A stretch of 64,000 nucleotides of DNA from Coleophoma eucalyptorum (GCA_026120035.1 JALRME010000004.1:992001-1056000); one strand, 5' to 3'. Positions 1 through 11,724 are shown, counted from the stretch's first letter. The notes: a model not told the origin generated them from the sequence alone. Made by a program: numbers and translations.

Positions 1-1003
1 AGTGCAGCCAGTTTCTTTTTCCCCATTCTTTTTGCAGCATACAGATATGCGAGAGCTCGGTAGATCAGAAATAAGCCTGTCGACCCAGTCAGACAGGTCA
101 GACATGCGCCACTTTCACTCAAGCCAGTTCGAGGTTGGTGTTTCGCAGAGGCCTACGTCACTCCCACTTGCCGTCGATAGCTATCAAAATGGCATCCAAA
201 ATTCATGGATCCCTCCTAGACGAGTTCTTCCATTCCCTAAGCCGAGAGAGAAATGTACCACCGATCACCAAAACACCACTGGTGTTTCTCCACTACCCAA
301 TATTACGTCTCCAAGCAAGACAGAGACTAAGGTTCCAGGAGCTGCTTCAAATAGTACGCCTAAAGCTGCAACAAAAGGCAAGGTTGCCAAGTACGCTGCT
401 GCGCATAAGTCTTCGGCAACCTGTATGAATGATGTAGCCATTCAGGCCGACCCGGAAGATTTTAAAGCAACTGCAACATTCCTGCGAAACTATACTGCGT
501 TACAGGATTCAGTTTCTCCGCTTGCTGGCAAAAGTGCTGCTACTTCCAACCAACAATTATCTGCTTCTGGTCTCCAAACTAAAGCTATCAGTTCAACAAA
601 GCGGCCTGTAGATTCAACTACAAGGTCATCTACTACCAACATGAAACGCTCGAAGCATGTGGATAAATTCACACAGACGCAAACCCTTTCCGGCCGAGAT
701 CATACATCAGGAGTATCACCAAAAAATGTATTTGGTCTCGCATCTGCTGATTCATCTAATGTATCGCGTGTAGCTTCGCCCTTGCCCAAATATTTAGATG
801 ATATCGATAACTTTATAACGCGACATAAGAACCGTCTCACACCAAAGGACTTTTCACTGACGCCAAGATATTTTGAGCTGGACAAAGACTTGCGACAAGA
901 CATTCTTGATGATTTTATTTGTGAAAACCTTGAGAACGAGGATTTTCTGGTATTATGTGAGGATACAGAACAAGCTTGGAGGAAGCTTGGCCTTGATCTC
1001 TAA
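1..1003 (+). CDS. Hypothetical protein, 3' part only
   Basis: The reading frame is open from the window edge to a TAA at 1001-1003, giving at least 333 residues of the C-terminal part of a protein whose start lies outside the window. I do not recognise a family. Most of the visible chain is low-complexity and rich in Ser, Thr, Lys and Pro, as expected for a disordered region with many lysine patches. The last 70 or so residues differ: they are acidic and probably helical, running from LPKYLDDIDNFITRHKNR through a stretch rich in Asp, Glu and Leu to the end AWRKLGLDL. That tail is the most likely conserved or interacting part. No signal peptide or membrane segment is visible in the portion present. 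No splice sites are needed to keep the frame open. Confidence 0.7.
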   Translation, partial: VQPVSFSPFFLQHTDMRELGRSEISLSTQSDRSDMRHFHSSQFEVGVSQRPTSLPLAVDSYQNGIQNSWIPPRRVLPFPKPREKCTTDHQNTTGVSPLPNITSPSKTETKVPGAASNSTPKAATKGKVAKYAAAHKSSATCMNDVAIQADPEDFKATATFLRNYTALQDSVSPLAGKSAATSNQQLSASGLQTKAISSTKRPVDSTTRSSTTNMKRSKHVDKFTQTQTLSGRDHTSGVSPKNVFGLASADSSNVSRVASPLPKYLDDIDNFITRHKNRLTPKDFSLTPRYFELDKDLRQDILDDFICENLENEDFLVLCEDTEQAWRKLGLDL

Positions 1004-2313
1004 GCCAGTACTCAACTTAGCAAGTACACACTCAAGGTGGCATTATCTCAAGTCTGCCTACCAGTGTAATTGTTACATTGTTTGGTGCTTCGCACTCCAT
1101 TTACCCACAGGCTTAGCTGATCTCACCCGCTTCGACATCATCGTATCAGTATAGCTTATATAACACTTTGGCTTTACTTTGCATGGTGATTGGTTTATAT
1201 CGTGGTGAGGTAGATAGGAGGTAGAAGTATTGAAAATACATAATTTTGCACCCAGCCTGTGGAAATGAATGTCAAGTAAATTGTCAAGTATAATAATAGG
1301 ACTTGAAAAAAACGCCAAAATAACCTTAAATGTTAGCAATATCTGGTAACACATCAGTGAGTAAGCCGCTCCGTTAGTAATTATAAAGGGGCTTAGTTTT
1401 GGAGTGTATTGCCAAACAGACTGGATATCATACCGACTATGACTACTCAGTTAGCATGAGAACTCAGGCGCTCGTTCGTGTCCATAGCTATAAAAGCCAG
1501 TGATGCAGGGCATATGGTACTTATTTATTCTTTTACTTGGTTCCTCGTCTCTTGTCCACTCCAGAATCTTCCCATCCCGGGTGCAACTTCGCTTTCCTAC
1601 AGAAACCTGACTGAAACACTCTCAACTACTCTTTTGTAAGTTTGTGCTGATATTGTCGGGTCAGTAAAAGCCACTGAGAAAATCGTCGCGACTTCGTTCA
1701 GCTACCTGTTTCATCGACAAGCAGTTGCACTCAAATACTTCTGCCGAAATAGTGCTTCGATTGCTATATTTTCCGATTATTATTTCCATCACCAGTGTAA
1801 GTGGTGCTATCGGTTCCTTCGTGCCTTTTCATGTATAGTTTGCCCAGAAGAGAGGCAAATCTCGACGTCGCTTAGTAGCGATATTGCGTAGTGTCAGGAT
1901 AAATTTCACAAGACCTTCTGCGAGCATAATTCACAGGATCTATGCAAGAGGACCTCTTTCATAGTTGAATAAGGTGTAGACCCGTTGAAACCGACTCTTG
2001 TTTATAATTTATTTTCTTTTTCATGCCTGGGGATTGAGCTCTCCTGTTACTAATAGCAATCAATATACGGCTACCATCCTCAAGCAATAGGAAGTGTCTA
2101 GTGTACAGAATACATCTACAGCGCTATCATTCTTTAAGAGATATTTGAAATTCGGAAGAACAATAGCTGGCTTTCTCGTGGTCCTTAGTTCTTGTAGCCA
2201 CTGTGGAATTTTGAGTATCTAGTGATATTGTGGGATGAGCTATAACCGTGGCATTCCCATGTTTGAAATAATTCGTAGAAGTTGATTACTAATTATATGA
2301 ACTCCTACACAGC
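1004..2313. other. Intergenic region, no gene seen
   Basis: This 1.3 kb lies between the stop of the left-edge gene and the start of the next gene on the same strand. Only short unsupported frames occur. It should hold the 3' end of the first gene and the promoter and leader of the second. A CT-rich stretch around 1525-1625 resembles a fungal leader, but no TATA box or other definite site could be fixed. Confidence 0.6.
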
Positions 2314-3361
2314 ATGATGAAGACTAGTCCTCGTCGCATCATGACCTTGGATCTGCGAGATCTTTACTACAGCCCAAGAAATACAGACTCCAGAAGTGAG
2401 AGCAAAACTGAGGAGGAGGACACTAAGTGCAAGGATACCAAACCTGCCGATGAAGACAAGTCAGACCTGGTCCAGATAGTAAGCATCAGTCTACAGTAAC
2501 CAAGGACAGACAGGCTGATAATTGTTACAGAAGCAAGAAGAGGAAGATATTAAACTAGAAGATATCCCACTCTACCAAAGCGTCCCAGACGAGAGCACTA
2601 ATCCAGGCATTCCCACCAGCTCCAACTGGGACAAGGTCACGCTATCCAAGATAAAACTCCGCTTTCGAAGAGCCAAAAAGCAGGTGGTCCGTCCTCAAGC
2701 TAACAAGCAAGGCTCTATTGTGGAGGGCCCGCTTCGTCTGCGAGGTGGCTCGGGCACAACTGCCACTACGCCTGTGGGGATAAATGACATCGACGACGAT
2801 AACGACAGTGCTTTAGAGGGGCTTCATGAAGATCCCGGCGCCACTAGTATTTCGGCCAAAAAGAACAACCGACCACCTCTGCGTCCTGATTCTGTGACAA
2901 GGGGTGCTGAAGATGCAAGCGACGGTAGCGAGAGCGGCAGCGATCTAGAGGGTCTCGTCGATGATCACGATTTCACTGCCACCTCCGCCAAAAGAGCCAG
3001 AAGAGAAGATCTATCCTGGATGACCAAGGTTGGTAGCAAAAGAATTTGCAAAGAGGGACTTACATCGGCATCCAGATACACCAGTCGCTTCCCAGCAACG
3101 CACATCGGCAAGTTCAATACCGTCATCGAGAACCAAACTCTTCAAGATCTACGAATGCAACTGCATAAACTAAACACGGAAAAAATAGCAGAATTTGGTG
3201 AGGATGATCATTATGACTTCACAAAACCCCCGGCCCCTATGGGGCCAGACTTCTTCACCATGCGGGACCGATTCCGTTCGGGAATCTTGTCGGCGCGTGC
3301 GGGTAAGCGTTGGGTTTTTGTGGGCCGTTTTAGTTCTGAGAGATCCGCAATTTCGATTTGA
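2314..3361 (+). CDS. Disordered hypothetical protein with a PLRLRGG motif
   Basis: Two exons, 2314-2478 and 2531-3361, are joined across a 52-nt intron with a GTAAGC donor, CTGAT branch site and TTACAG acceptor, giving about 331 residues. No enzymatic family is recognised. The chain is charged and mostly disordered. Near residue 132 it contains PLRLRGG followed by Ser, the same residues that end ubiquitin. Just after come two imperfect copies of a unit: LEGL, an acidic step, then ATS.SAKK, and LEGL, an acidic step, then TATSAKR. The C-terminal third is less simple (DLRMQLHKLNTEKIAEFG then DHYDFTKPPAPMGPDFF) and may be folded. A GTAAGC at 3304 could be another donor leading to a different C-terminus ending PKRAD, but that intron would be only about 31 nt, so I kept the unspliced end. 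The start may be either of two adjacent ATGs. Confidence 0.6.
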
Positions 3362-4520
3362 GTATTGTAGGGAACCGAAAAGAGCGGATTAGGTTCGTTT
3401 TTTTTTTTGCCTGTTTTTGAGTTATTAATATTGTACAGTAGAGAAGTTGGTGGCAAAGTTTGCTATACAGGTTTTGGTCTGGAGCTTGTTTTTGTCACAC
3501 GACATGCGATATATGCATTCAGATTCGTCGCTTCCTCACAGCCTATCTATTCCAAAAACAAGTCAATATAAGCATAATTATTTTTAAACCTAAATTTCCA
3601 GTTCAAGCAAGCTGCCAGTTATGCAAATGACAAAAACGGGATGTATTGCTTACTTGAGAAAGAGTCCCAGCTGTGAAGGCTCAGACAATCTGACTGAACA
3701 ACTGAACCCCCACGCCCATCCACATCCTTGAAATTCTCATGAATCCCTCCCAGGTAACACGAGGGTCATGATTAGGCGAAGGATCGAATCACTGGGCAGA
3801 GTACTTTCCAGTGCACATAGCCACAAGTTCTCTGCCCCAATTCAGAACCGGGTTCACAAACAAAATAACGCTCAGGATGAGGCTGATTTGGTAAGCAAGC
3901 CGCTTATCTTAATTTAGCGTGGGTGCAAAAGAATGGCTTGGAGATAAAAACTTAGGGGGGCGGTGTGATAAGCTTATGGGCACTGGCGAGAGTTGAAGCA
4001 GGCATAGTAGGGATATTGTGGTAGAGTATCGGCACAGGCTTTCCTTTATCCTTAGGTATCACCAGGGCTGATGCTGGCTAGGAGCTGAAAATGAAGGGAA
4101 GGCCCATGTAGAAAATAATCACATGTGAAGCTTATCAGAAACATGGCGAGATCAAGGGGGAATGTGAAAGGTGATTGATCTTGATATCGAATTCCTCATC
4201 TAGAGAACCTGCAATTGCAAAATATTCTGTCTGTGTTTTCTACACGACGAGGAGAACAGGAACCCAGTCTTTTTTAAGAGAACGCCTAGCCAGATGACGC
4301 CGAGCAAGCAAAACTATCCTCCAAGGCAAGCCGAAGTGTAAAGGTATCGCCCGTAACTGCTAACATGAAAGAGTAACCCCAAATGCCTATTAGAAAAGTC
4401 TGTGAAAGTCTGTGAAAGCTGTGAAAAGAAAAAAGACTCCCCCATTTTCTATCCCGAAACCGTGACCAAAGAACCATGTCAGACGTTTTGCCGTTCGATC
4501 CCAGCGGACCAAAACAACAT
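3362..4520. other. Intergenic region between convergent genes
   Basis: This 1.16 kb separates the stop of the PLRLRGG gene on the plus strand from the stop of the SDR gene on the minus strand, so it should carry both 3' ends. I see no supported reading frame, repeat or RNA gene. Short T-runs and AT-rich stretches are consistent with ordinary 3' flanks. Confidence 0.6.
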
Positions 4521-5831
4521 CTAATAGAGGGTGTATCCTCCATCAATCAGAACGTTGCTGCCAGTCATAAACTTAGAAGAGTCTGAAGCAAGGAAGACGG
4601 CCAAACCGTTCAGGTCATCAACGGAACCGAGACGGTGTTGTGGAGTAAGCTCCTTCCAGATCTTCTTCTGCTGGTCAAGAGCAGGGACATTGTTGAGAGC
4701 GGTGTCCATGTAACCTGGGGAGATACAGTTGACACGGATATTGTACTTGGCCCACTCAGCAGCGAGAGACTTGCCGAACATGACTACACCAGCCTTGGAG
4801 GCATTGTAGCAAGATTGCTCTTGTGGGTAGTTGACGACGGATCCAGACATGGAAGCGACCAAAACAATGGATCCCTTCTTCTTGTCCTTCATCATCTTGT
4901 TACCAACGGCCTGGCAGATCAAGAAAGTACCGGTCAAGTTAACATCAATAAGGCGACGGAACTTTTCACGGTCGTAGGTCTCGAGTGGCATATTGGAGCT
5001 AGAAGATTTATTAGCACAGATTCTGAACGTGTGTATTCAGTACTTACTCGGCAATACCGGCAGAGTTGATAAGGACATCTGGGGCACCCCATTGGGCGTA
5101 CATAGCCTCAACGGCAGAGTCAACGGCCTTCTCATCACGGACGTCAACCTTGTAGAACGTGACTGGGACACCAGTCAACTTATGGAGCTCAGCGGCTGCC
5201 AAATCTCCGTTCTCTTGGTTGACATCGAAGATGATCAAGTTGGAAGCGCCGGCCTCGAGACAGGCGCGGGCCATGTTGTTCCCAAGTCCACGAGCAGCAC
5301 TATCAAGAATTGTTAGCAAAAGCGTGATCTAAGAATCCATGGGCTCAGTGGAACGACGCGTATTGGAGCGGGTGTAATCTCTGCCCTTAAAAGAGATAGG
5401 CTGAAATAGCCCAGAGAAGCCTTTGGCCTGTGCGGGTTGAAAACCAGAAAGAATTGTGATAAGACTCACCCAGTGACAACAATAGTCTTGCCCATAACAC
5501 TCATGCTCTTCATGGTCGGGGTCATCGTATCGTGAACCTTCTTGGTCAAAGGCTCACATGGACCAGATTCGAAAGCACCTGCTACAGGCTCATCCTTGTG
5601 CGCAGCGGTAGCTTCATCGACATTGATGATCTTCTCAATCTTGCCGTCCTTGGTGTACAAGGTGACAGGAACCTCTTTCTCAGAGACAATTTCGTAATCT
5701 TGCTTGACACTGTTGGAGACAGATCGAATGGTGGTGAATGCAGGAGAGAAGGCCTTTGGTTGGTTGAAAGCGCGAACGGAGACGCGGCTGGCCGCTCTGG
5801 CACCTCTGAAAACAGATCGTGCAGCAGACAT
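4521..5831 (-). CDS. Short-chain dehydrogenase/reductase with organelle-type N-terminal extension
   Basis: Three exons (5831-5470, 5299-5048, 4998-4521) encode 363 residues; introns are 170 and 49 nt with GTGAGT and GTAAGT donors. The C-terminal 250 residues are a classical SDR: the NAD(P) motif TGAARGLG is rebuilt across the first intron, followed by an NSAG version of NNAG, the catalytic Ser in ASMSGS, and YNASK supplying Tyr and Lys. INVNLTG-like and CISPGYMDT segments and the terminal FMTGSNVLIDGGYT agree. The overall pattern resembles fungal polyol or sorbose reductases (arabinitol, mannitol and xylulose type), but the substrate cannot be read from sequence. Residues 1-40 are rich in Arg, Ala and Ser with no acids, like a mitochondrial presequence, and a further 70-residue linker precedes the Rossmann fold, which is unusual for an SDR. 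The start ATG is the first in frame after an upstream stop. Confidence 0.88.
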
Positions 5832-7205
5832 GATTGATGTTTGTAAAATGAGGGCAGAAAATTTCTTTTTTTGTAGGATTTGGTTTCAGGGAGATTACTG
5901 GCTAGACAGCACCGTAATCTATAAGTGTGAGAGTAGGGGAGATGAAGTTGTTGTGGTTGTGAGAAAAAGAGGAAGGAATTGCCCTCTCTTTCTTATATGA
6001 AATTCGGAGTTAAGAACGCCGAGATTCGACCTTGTAGGACTTCTCCAGTATTCTTCCTAAGAACGATGATATCACTGAAGTGGATACTTCCGAGTTCAAT
6101 TGTTCCACTGTATAGGCTTCGTGGATCGATTCCGCTTTTCGAAAATCACGAATCACTAGGCGTCGGTACAGATATGCTAAGGAGGGTGTCAGGAGTTCGG
6201 CTCAAACATAATCAACGCTCCATGGCAACGAACCTGAAAGCTTCTCGAATCTTCAACAGTAACACAGAGACGGCGAAGTGGCGATGGAAGTCTGGGTGGC
6301 GAGACGGAATATCGTACAGGGGAGCTGATACGAAAACAACGGCGTCGAGGAAAGATATTAAGAGATGTAGTCGAAATCCAGCTCTTGGTTTTCCGTCTAC
6401 TCTAGTAGGTTCTTTTGATAAAAACAAAGCAAGTCTAAATGGTAACAGGAAAAAGAAGATGCAAAGACAATAATCGAAAGGAGGAAGGAAGCCACGGAAG
6501 AAAGGCCGAATATATGGGAAAGGGGGTCGGCGACTCGAGGTTGGTCTGACGAAAGCTTTGTCAGAAAGGGTACACGGGACGGTGGATGTATTCCTGGTAG
6601 GGCTGAGGTGGCGGTGGAAATGGGAGCTGAAAAACAAGAAGGATGTATTGCACCAAAGCCACTGGGAGCAAGAGGAGGACTTTTATATGGAATCTGCGGG
6701 CAATAATGACTCAGGTGGGACAGCAGAAGTGGTATGGAAGGAGAGAAAAGATGGGACTTTGAGCACCTTTTCAAGCAAATATCGGACACTTGCCCATTGT
6801 CCCAAACGCCTCCCAAGCTTATCAGCAGGGTGGTACTAGGAACAGCAGGGGACCTGCCAGGGTAGCTCCAATGTGGCTTCAGGGAGTCCGTGCAACGCTG
6901 CATAGTCTGGCCCACCCTAAAATGTGGATCGCCCACTACTGACAGGGATCGCCCATCTCACAGGTCCCCTTGGCCTGCCTAACGGCATTACGGGTTACTG
7001 TTGTAGGCTCGATTTCTGCCCTCGGAAACCAGGATGGGGGACCCGGGAGCACATACGACTGGGTTCCTCGTCAATGCTTCAGGGTCTTCGCAGATGGCCG
7101 GAGCATGCGGTGTAGCTTCTCCATCCTAATAATCCTTCGCGTCGTGGGGGTGAGAGACATATCACGATGGCCGTGTTGCACCTTGCAGCAGAACTGCTCC
7201 AGTTA

Positions 7206-7230
7206 CCACCACCACCACCACCACCATCAC
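7206..7230 (+). repeat. CCA trinucleotide microsatellite
   Basis: Seven consecutive CCA units followed by degenerate units (CCAT, CACTACCA). It lies in the gene-poor stretch, so it is not part of a supported coding region. Confidence 0.85.
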
Positions 7231-9923
7231 TACCACGCTGCTGGACTGGACTGCCTGATTATCTTCCTTAGTACTTCTACTTTGGATCTCGTCCAAAAAT
7301 ACGCGGGGAGGCGGTGTACCTGACTCTAACTGACGGTCCAGTTCTTCGCGCCGGTTGCACAGCAAGACGCCCAGTCGCCCCTAGAACGTGCTGGGCTTGT
7401 CAGCAAGCTCCCCCATTGCTAATAACAAATTCTCCATGAGATATGTGTCCCTTGGATATGTGATCAGCTGGACAACATCCAAATCTCCGCCCCCCTGAAT
7501 CTGTCAATATTGCTGTTACCAGGAAGGGGAACAGAACAGGGAAAGAAGCGAGAGTGTTCACCCATAACTGCTCTCGGATACTCCTGTCCGCAAAACGTGG
7601 GCGGCTGCTCACAACAATGCGGCTTTGCGTGGCAACCGAGCTTGTCTGACTGTGATGCACGATTGAACTTTCGTAATTGGGTTTGGCGGACGACGCCGCA
7701 TGCCAGATTGAGTAAGAAATGCCTGAGTGAGGAGGTTGGTTACCTGCTGGGAACGGAGACGAGATGAGAACCAAAGTCTAAGGAGCCGAAACCAGCGGGA
7801 GCTTGTGGAGATGATTTAGAGTCATACTGCTTAGCAGAAAGATCGCCAGCGCGACGTCAAGCCTGAGATGGTGCAACCAAGGTGGCAATCCAAGGTCAAG
7901 AAGAAGAGGGGAAAAGTTTTCAAGAGACGCTTGCGTACAAGCTGTCTGTCTCAGTTACATCTGAACTATGAAAAGAAGGATCTCGTGGCAGTCGTGGCTA
8001 TTGTTGCCATCCTCCCGCGACCGAAGATCTACCAAGGGTCCAACTGAAGGACGATCACACCAAGCGACCAGCGGTGAGAAAGGCTACTCCATCATTGACG
8101 GGCAAGCCGTTTCACAAACATGCACACAGACGATGCGAGAAACAGCAGCAACGGCAAGAAAACAACGCTGCAATGGTCCGTCATCTGATGCAGTAGAAAA
8201 AGTGTAAGCTGCCTGTCGTATTTACTGACTTTTTCGGAAATATTGGTTTTCCTTTCTTTTGATATAAAACACGATCGGTCATGAGGCTCAGAGAGTTAAA
8301 TTTGGATGCAGAAACGAGATCCTCATCTCAGGCCGGACAGGGCGGCAGCAAGCCAAGCAAGCTTCTAGAAGGAGAAAAAGAAAAAGAGCTTCTTTCTTTA
8401 CTCCGTCCCGGTAGAGTGGCAGCCGCATCGCCTTTGCTGGGCATGGACTGGGCATGGGGGTTGACAAGGCCCACGCTGCACTTCCCTTACCGATGGCCAA
8501 AAATATCCCGGTGAATGAAAAGAGATTTATCACTCAAGGGATGCGTCTTCTGACTCGCAATTTTCAACTCGAAACTTCTGATATGTTATATCATTTCTCT
8601 TGATCTTTCTACTCCTTACCATCTAGTCAATACTCATGACTGCGAGCAGCATGCGGAATTACACCTACAGAGTTTTTTTTTTTCGTAGGTGAAGCTTGTT
8701 CTCGGAATTCACACTAATCATGCCCGGAGACGCCGCCCGAGAGCTACTCGCTGGTGTATGAATTACGCCTAGAGCGTGGTAGCACTACAACATTCCGGTG
8801 TTGCACCTCTTTGTGTTTCTAGCGAGTGATTTTGCATCTAGGTCGATGCCTTCTAGACTGAGAAAATAAATTTCAAAGGGGCAAGACAGAATGAAAGCTC
8901 GACCGAAGGCTCCGACAGGTGGTCGTCAGCTCGGGATGCTCGCTTACAACATTGAGTCTGTCAATTGCGATAACAAGGATTCAAAAAGGGTGAACTGTTC
9001 ACTTCGTACTGGTATGTTGTGTATAATACTATCTGTTTCCGGAACAAATGCGTATCGCCAATTTGAGTTCATTTTTTTTTTTTAAGACGGGCAGAGTTAC
9101 AATCATTTGGAAGCACTGCATGCAGTCTACGGAGCTACCCCAGGAAATTGGGGAACGCTGTTCAGTACACTGCCTAAGGCGTAATGCCGATAGCGGAGGT
9201 CGTTAAATGAAGCGTCTAATATTATGTCAGACAACCGGATAGGTGTCCTGGTCATTTTGACTCTGCCACAGCTCCTCCTGTTAGTTACGTACTTTGGCAT
9301 TTTTCCTTTTGTTTATATGTAAATCTGGAGTGGTCTTGTGACCATAGGAAATAAGCAACATTCTTTGGCAAAGGCTGCTATTGAGTAGGACTTCCAATTC
9401 ATCCAGTTTATTGTTTAGTTTATCGAACGACTTTCAAACAAAGGCACTTAAGTCATTATGTTTGCCCAGAAACGATCATAATACAGCCTAGTAAGTGAGG
9501 TTTTCTATTAAGCTAACAAGCAAGCCTACACTTCCCAGCTTGCGTTTCCTCCCAAAGTAGGCGCATGGGAGAATACGCTTCAGTAGGAAGGCTCCTTTGT
9601 CATAGAAAATAGAGGATATAGTGATGAAGACTATGTGAAGAATGTGTCGTGGACTGGAAAATTCATCCCTGAAATCCTGCGTAATCAATAAGGCTCGAAA
9701 CATCATGGTCTTTTTGCGTTGCTTAGGGTTGGTTTGACATATCAACTTCAGGTTCTAGTGCATAAAGCCACAGAAGTCATTCTATCAGATATGATGAATT
9801 TGAGGATGAGTATTTCAAATGCTCATTGGTATAACTAGCTACAACATTGACTCGAGATGAGTGCAATAAATTTAGCTAAAATAGTGGAGCATGTGCCCTT
9901 TTGGTATCCGTAACCCTCAACTC

Positions 9924-10050
9924 CAGCCTTCACCTCGCCATGCAATAAGGCTATGTTTGTCTATCAACGGTATCCAAAAATCGATTATTGCTTCAATTTC
10001 AGCCTCAGCCTTCACTCGGTCATGCCATGGCCCTATGCTTGTTTACTCAT
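9924..10050 (+). repeat. Imperfect direct repeat, about 44 bp per copy
   Basis: Two copies start CAGCCTTCAC at about 9924 and 10006 and share, with scattered substitutions, a CCATGC-like core, then CTATG and TTGT. A shorter shared segment, GGTATCC, precedes each copy at a similar distance. This looks like an old local duplication of roughly 80 bp. Nothing links it to a known element. Confidence 0.45.
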
Positions 10051-10560
10051 GTAAGCAACTGGGAATTAGAATCATAAGACCCATACAATAACGAGAAGTG
10101 CTCGCTACTGCTTATTCTATAAATACAATACTCGCTCTTCTGTATGTTACCCAACGAGAGTTGCTTAGATAATATCAGCAGAGCTGAAAATGGCTGATAA
10201 CGGGCCTTTTTCGTGGCCTGTGACCATTTCAATGCATACTGCTTTATTTATCAGCTCCGAATTCCAAAACCAAGCTCGTAGTATTGTGATTTGCGCTCCT
10301 CTTAAGTTGAAAACTTCTCGCATGCAGAACACGCCATTTTCATACTCAAATGATCAAGTCTACCGGCTGTAGTGCACATGGTAAGAGGATTTTCAAGCAC
10401 CGAACTATTCTTCGCCTTAGGTGTCTTCTACAAAATTCTCTGGCTTGCCATCATGTATAAAAAGAGCTGCTTTCCATTATTCCTTGGCAATTGAGGATTC
10501 AGTTGCTTAATAGTCAACCATAGAGTAGGCTAGGACGGATTTTGAGGTCTTTCCAGTATT

Positions 10561-10800
10561 TCAGATCTTTTTGCGCAACTTGCTACGGTCAGACTGTAAC
10601 AGCTGAAATGTATGTCTTGTACTCAAATCAAAGCTAGAACAAAAGTAAGATTTGTGAATAGCTTTGAGAGTTAGACGAGCATTGCTAAGATCTGGGGAAA
10701 GAATACTCCATGTTTTAGCTATACTATCCACTTGATCCTGTGACAGAATCAGCACAGATGGCAGGGATGTCTGACTTGTTTGAGACACTGGTACTGCCAT
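10561..10800 (-). CDS. Doubtful small hypothetical protein
   Basis: A single open frame of 79 residues starts at an ATG and ends SKLRKKI before a TGA. Its composition is fairly balanced, with a run of hydroxyl residues at the start and a basic end, which is why it is listed while other small frames here are not. No domain, signal peptide or membrane segment is visible. It could be chance, a remnant, or an exon of an unrecognised gene. The nearest gene is MsrB, whose stop lies 240 nt away on the same strand, so it might also fall in MsrB's 3' flank. Confidence 0.2.
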   Translation of the reverse strand: MAVPVSQTSQTSLPSVLILSQDQVDSIAKTWSILSPDLSNARLTLKAIHKSYFCSSFDLSTRHTFQLLQSDRSKLRKKI

Positions 10801-11041
10801 ATATGCTATGAGAGGAGAACGAAGGCATCTAAGACTGAAGACATTACCTTCAGAGTAACCTAATTAATAGATAGAAAAAAAAGCAAAAAGAATTGTAGTT
10901 TGTTCAGTTTCATTTAGATACTCCTCATTTCATCTCAAAGTACTCGCAATTCGTTGCTACGTGCCTCATCTCTCATGATTACATATCCAATTATACATCA
11001 CCCACCCTCGCCGAAATCTCCAAACTCCTCGGATACAGCTC

Positions 11042-11724
11042 TTAAGCCTTACTCTCAGGCTTGTTTGCGCTATCATCCACGACTTTGTCTTCGGGACTAA
11101 ACTTCATACTAACACTGTTGACACAATGTCTCTCATCCGTGGGCGTAGGATATCCCTCTCCCTTAAAAACATGCCCCAGATGACCTCCGCAATTTGAGCA
11201 CACAATCTCAATCCTTTGCATACCGAGAGTGTTATCGACGTGTCTCGTCACCGCGCCGGGGATGTTGTCAAAGTATGCAGGCCATCCGCAACCGGACTTG
11301 AATTTGTGTGACGCTTTATAAAGAGGGGCGTCGCAGCCGGCGCAGGTATACACGCCACTGTCGGGCATATGTTTGTCGTATTTGCCTACATATGGAGCTT
11401 CGGTTCCTTGATTGCGAAGGACACGGAATTGTTCTACAATGGAATGTTAGTAATCTACTGCGATGGTGGGGTAGTTGCTATGGATTTACCCTTTGAAAGG
11501 ACGGCTTGCCATTCCTCCTCAGTCTTTTGAACTGGGAATGACATCTTGGGCGCGGAGCTGTTGGAACTGAATAGGCTTGAAAGGAAGGGAATTGTGGGCA
11601 TTGACCTCAGAACTGTGTTTCTGCTGAGTGGTTGAAGTGATCGATAACTGGTTGTTGCTCGAGTGCTGAAGTTGCCTAAGGTGTAGAATGTACGGACAAT
11701 AGTTGGGAAAGTGGGAAAGCGCAT
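11042..11724 (-). CDS. msrB: Peptide methionine-R-sulfoxide reductase (MsrB)
   Basis: Exons 11724-11490 and 11433-11042, separated by a 56-nt intron, encode 208 residues. MsrB reduces methionine-R-sulfoxide in proteins with thioredoxin as electron donor. The fold signatures are all present: zinc pairs CAGC and CSNC, the GCGWPAYFD segment, the GGHLGHVF segment, and the catalytic cysteine Cys182 in ERHCVNS. The first 55-60 residues are basic, hydroxyl-rich and free of acids (MRFPTFPTIVRTFYT at the start), as in a mitochondrial presequence. An internal Met (MSFPVQ, codon at 11544) sits exactly where cytosolic MsrB proteins begin, so two forms from alternative starts are possible. The open frame extends further upstream to an ATG at 11820, but that extra stretch does not resemble a targeting sequence. 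The gene is head to head with the ArfGAP gene across about 330 bp. Confidence 0.93.

Larger units (their letters stand above)
5832..11041. other. 5.2 kb gene-poor region
   Basis: No gene is supported between the SDR start and the MsrB stop. Reading frames up to 179 codons exist on both strands near 6.0-6.9 kb and 7.4-8.2 kb, but none has a recognisable domain, balanced composition or credible splice pattern. The part next to the SDR gene presumably holds its promoter and leader. Other visible items are a CCA repeat at 7206, a short inverted repeat (CACCTAC at 8662 and GTAGGTG at 8685) around a T-run, an imperfect direct repeat at 9924 and 10006, and one orphan frame at 10561-10800 listed separately. 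Confidence 0.55.

Noticed and set aside
4635..5316. Plus-strand frames opposite the SDR gene
   Set aside because: They are antisense shadows of a gene with biased codon use; the SDR motifs are clear on the minus strand.
6397..6936. 179-codon frame on the minus strand upstream of the SDR gene
   Set aside because: Composition is Ser/Pro/Leu low-complexity, there is no domain, and several frames on both strands overlap the same segment.
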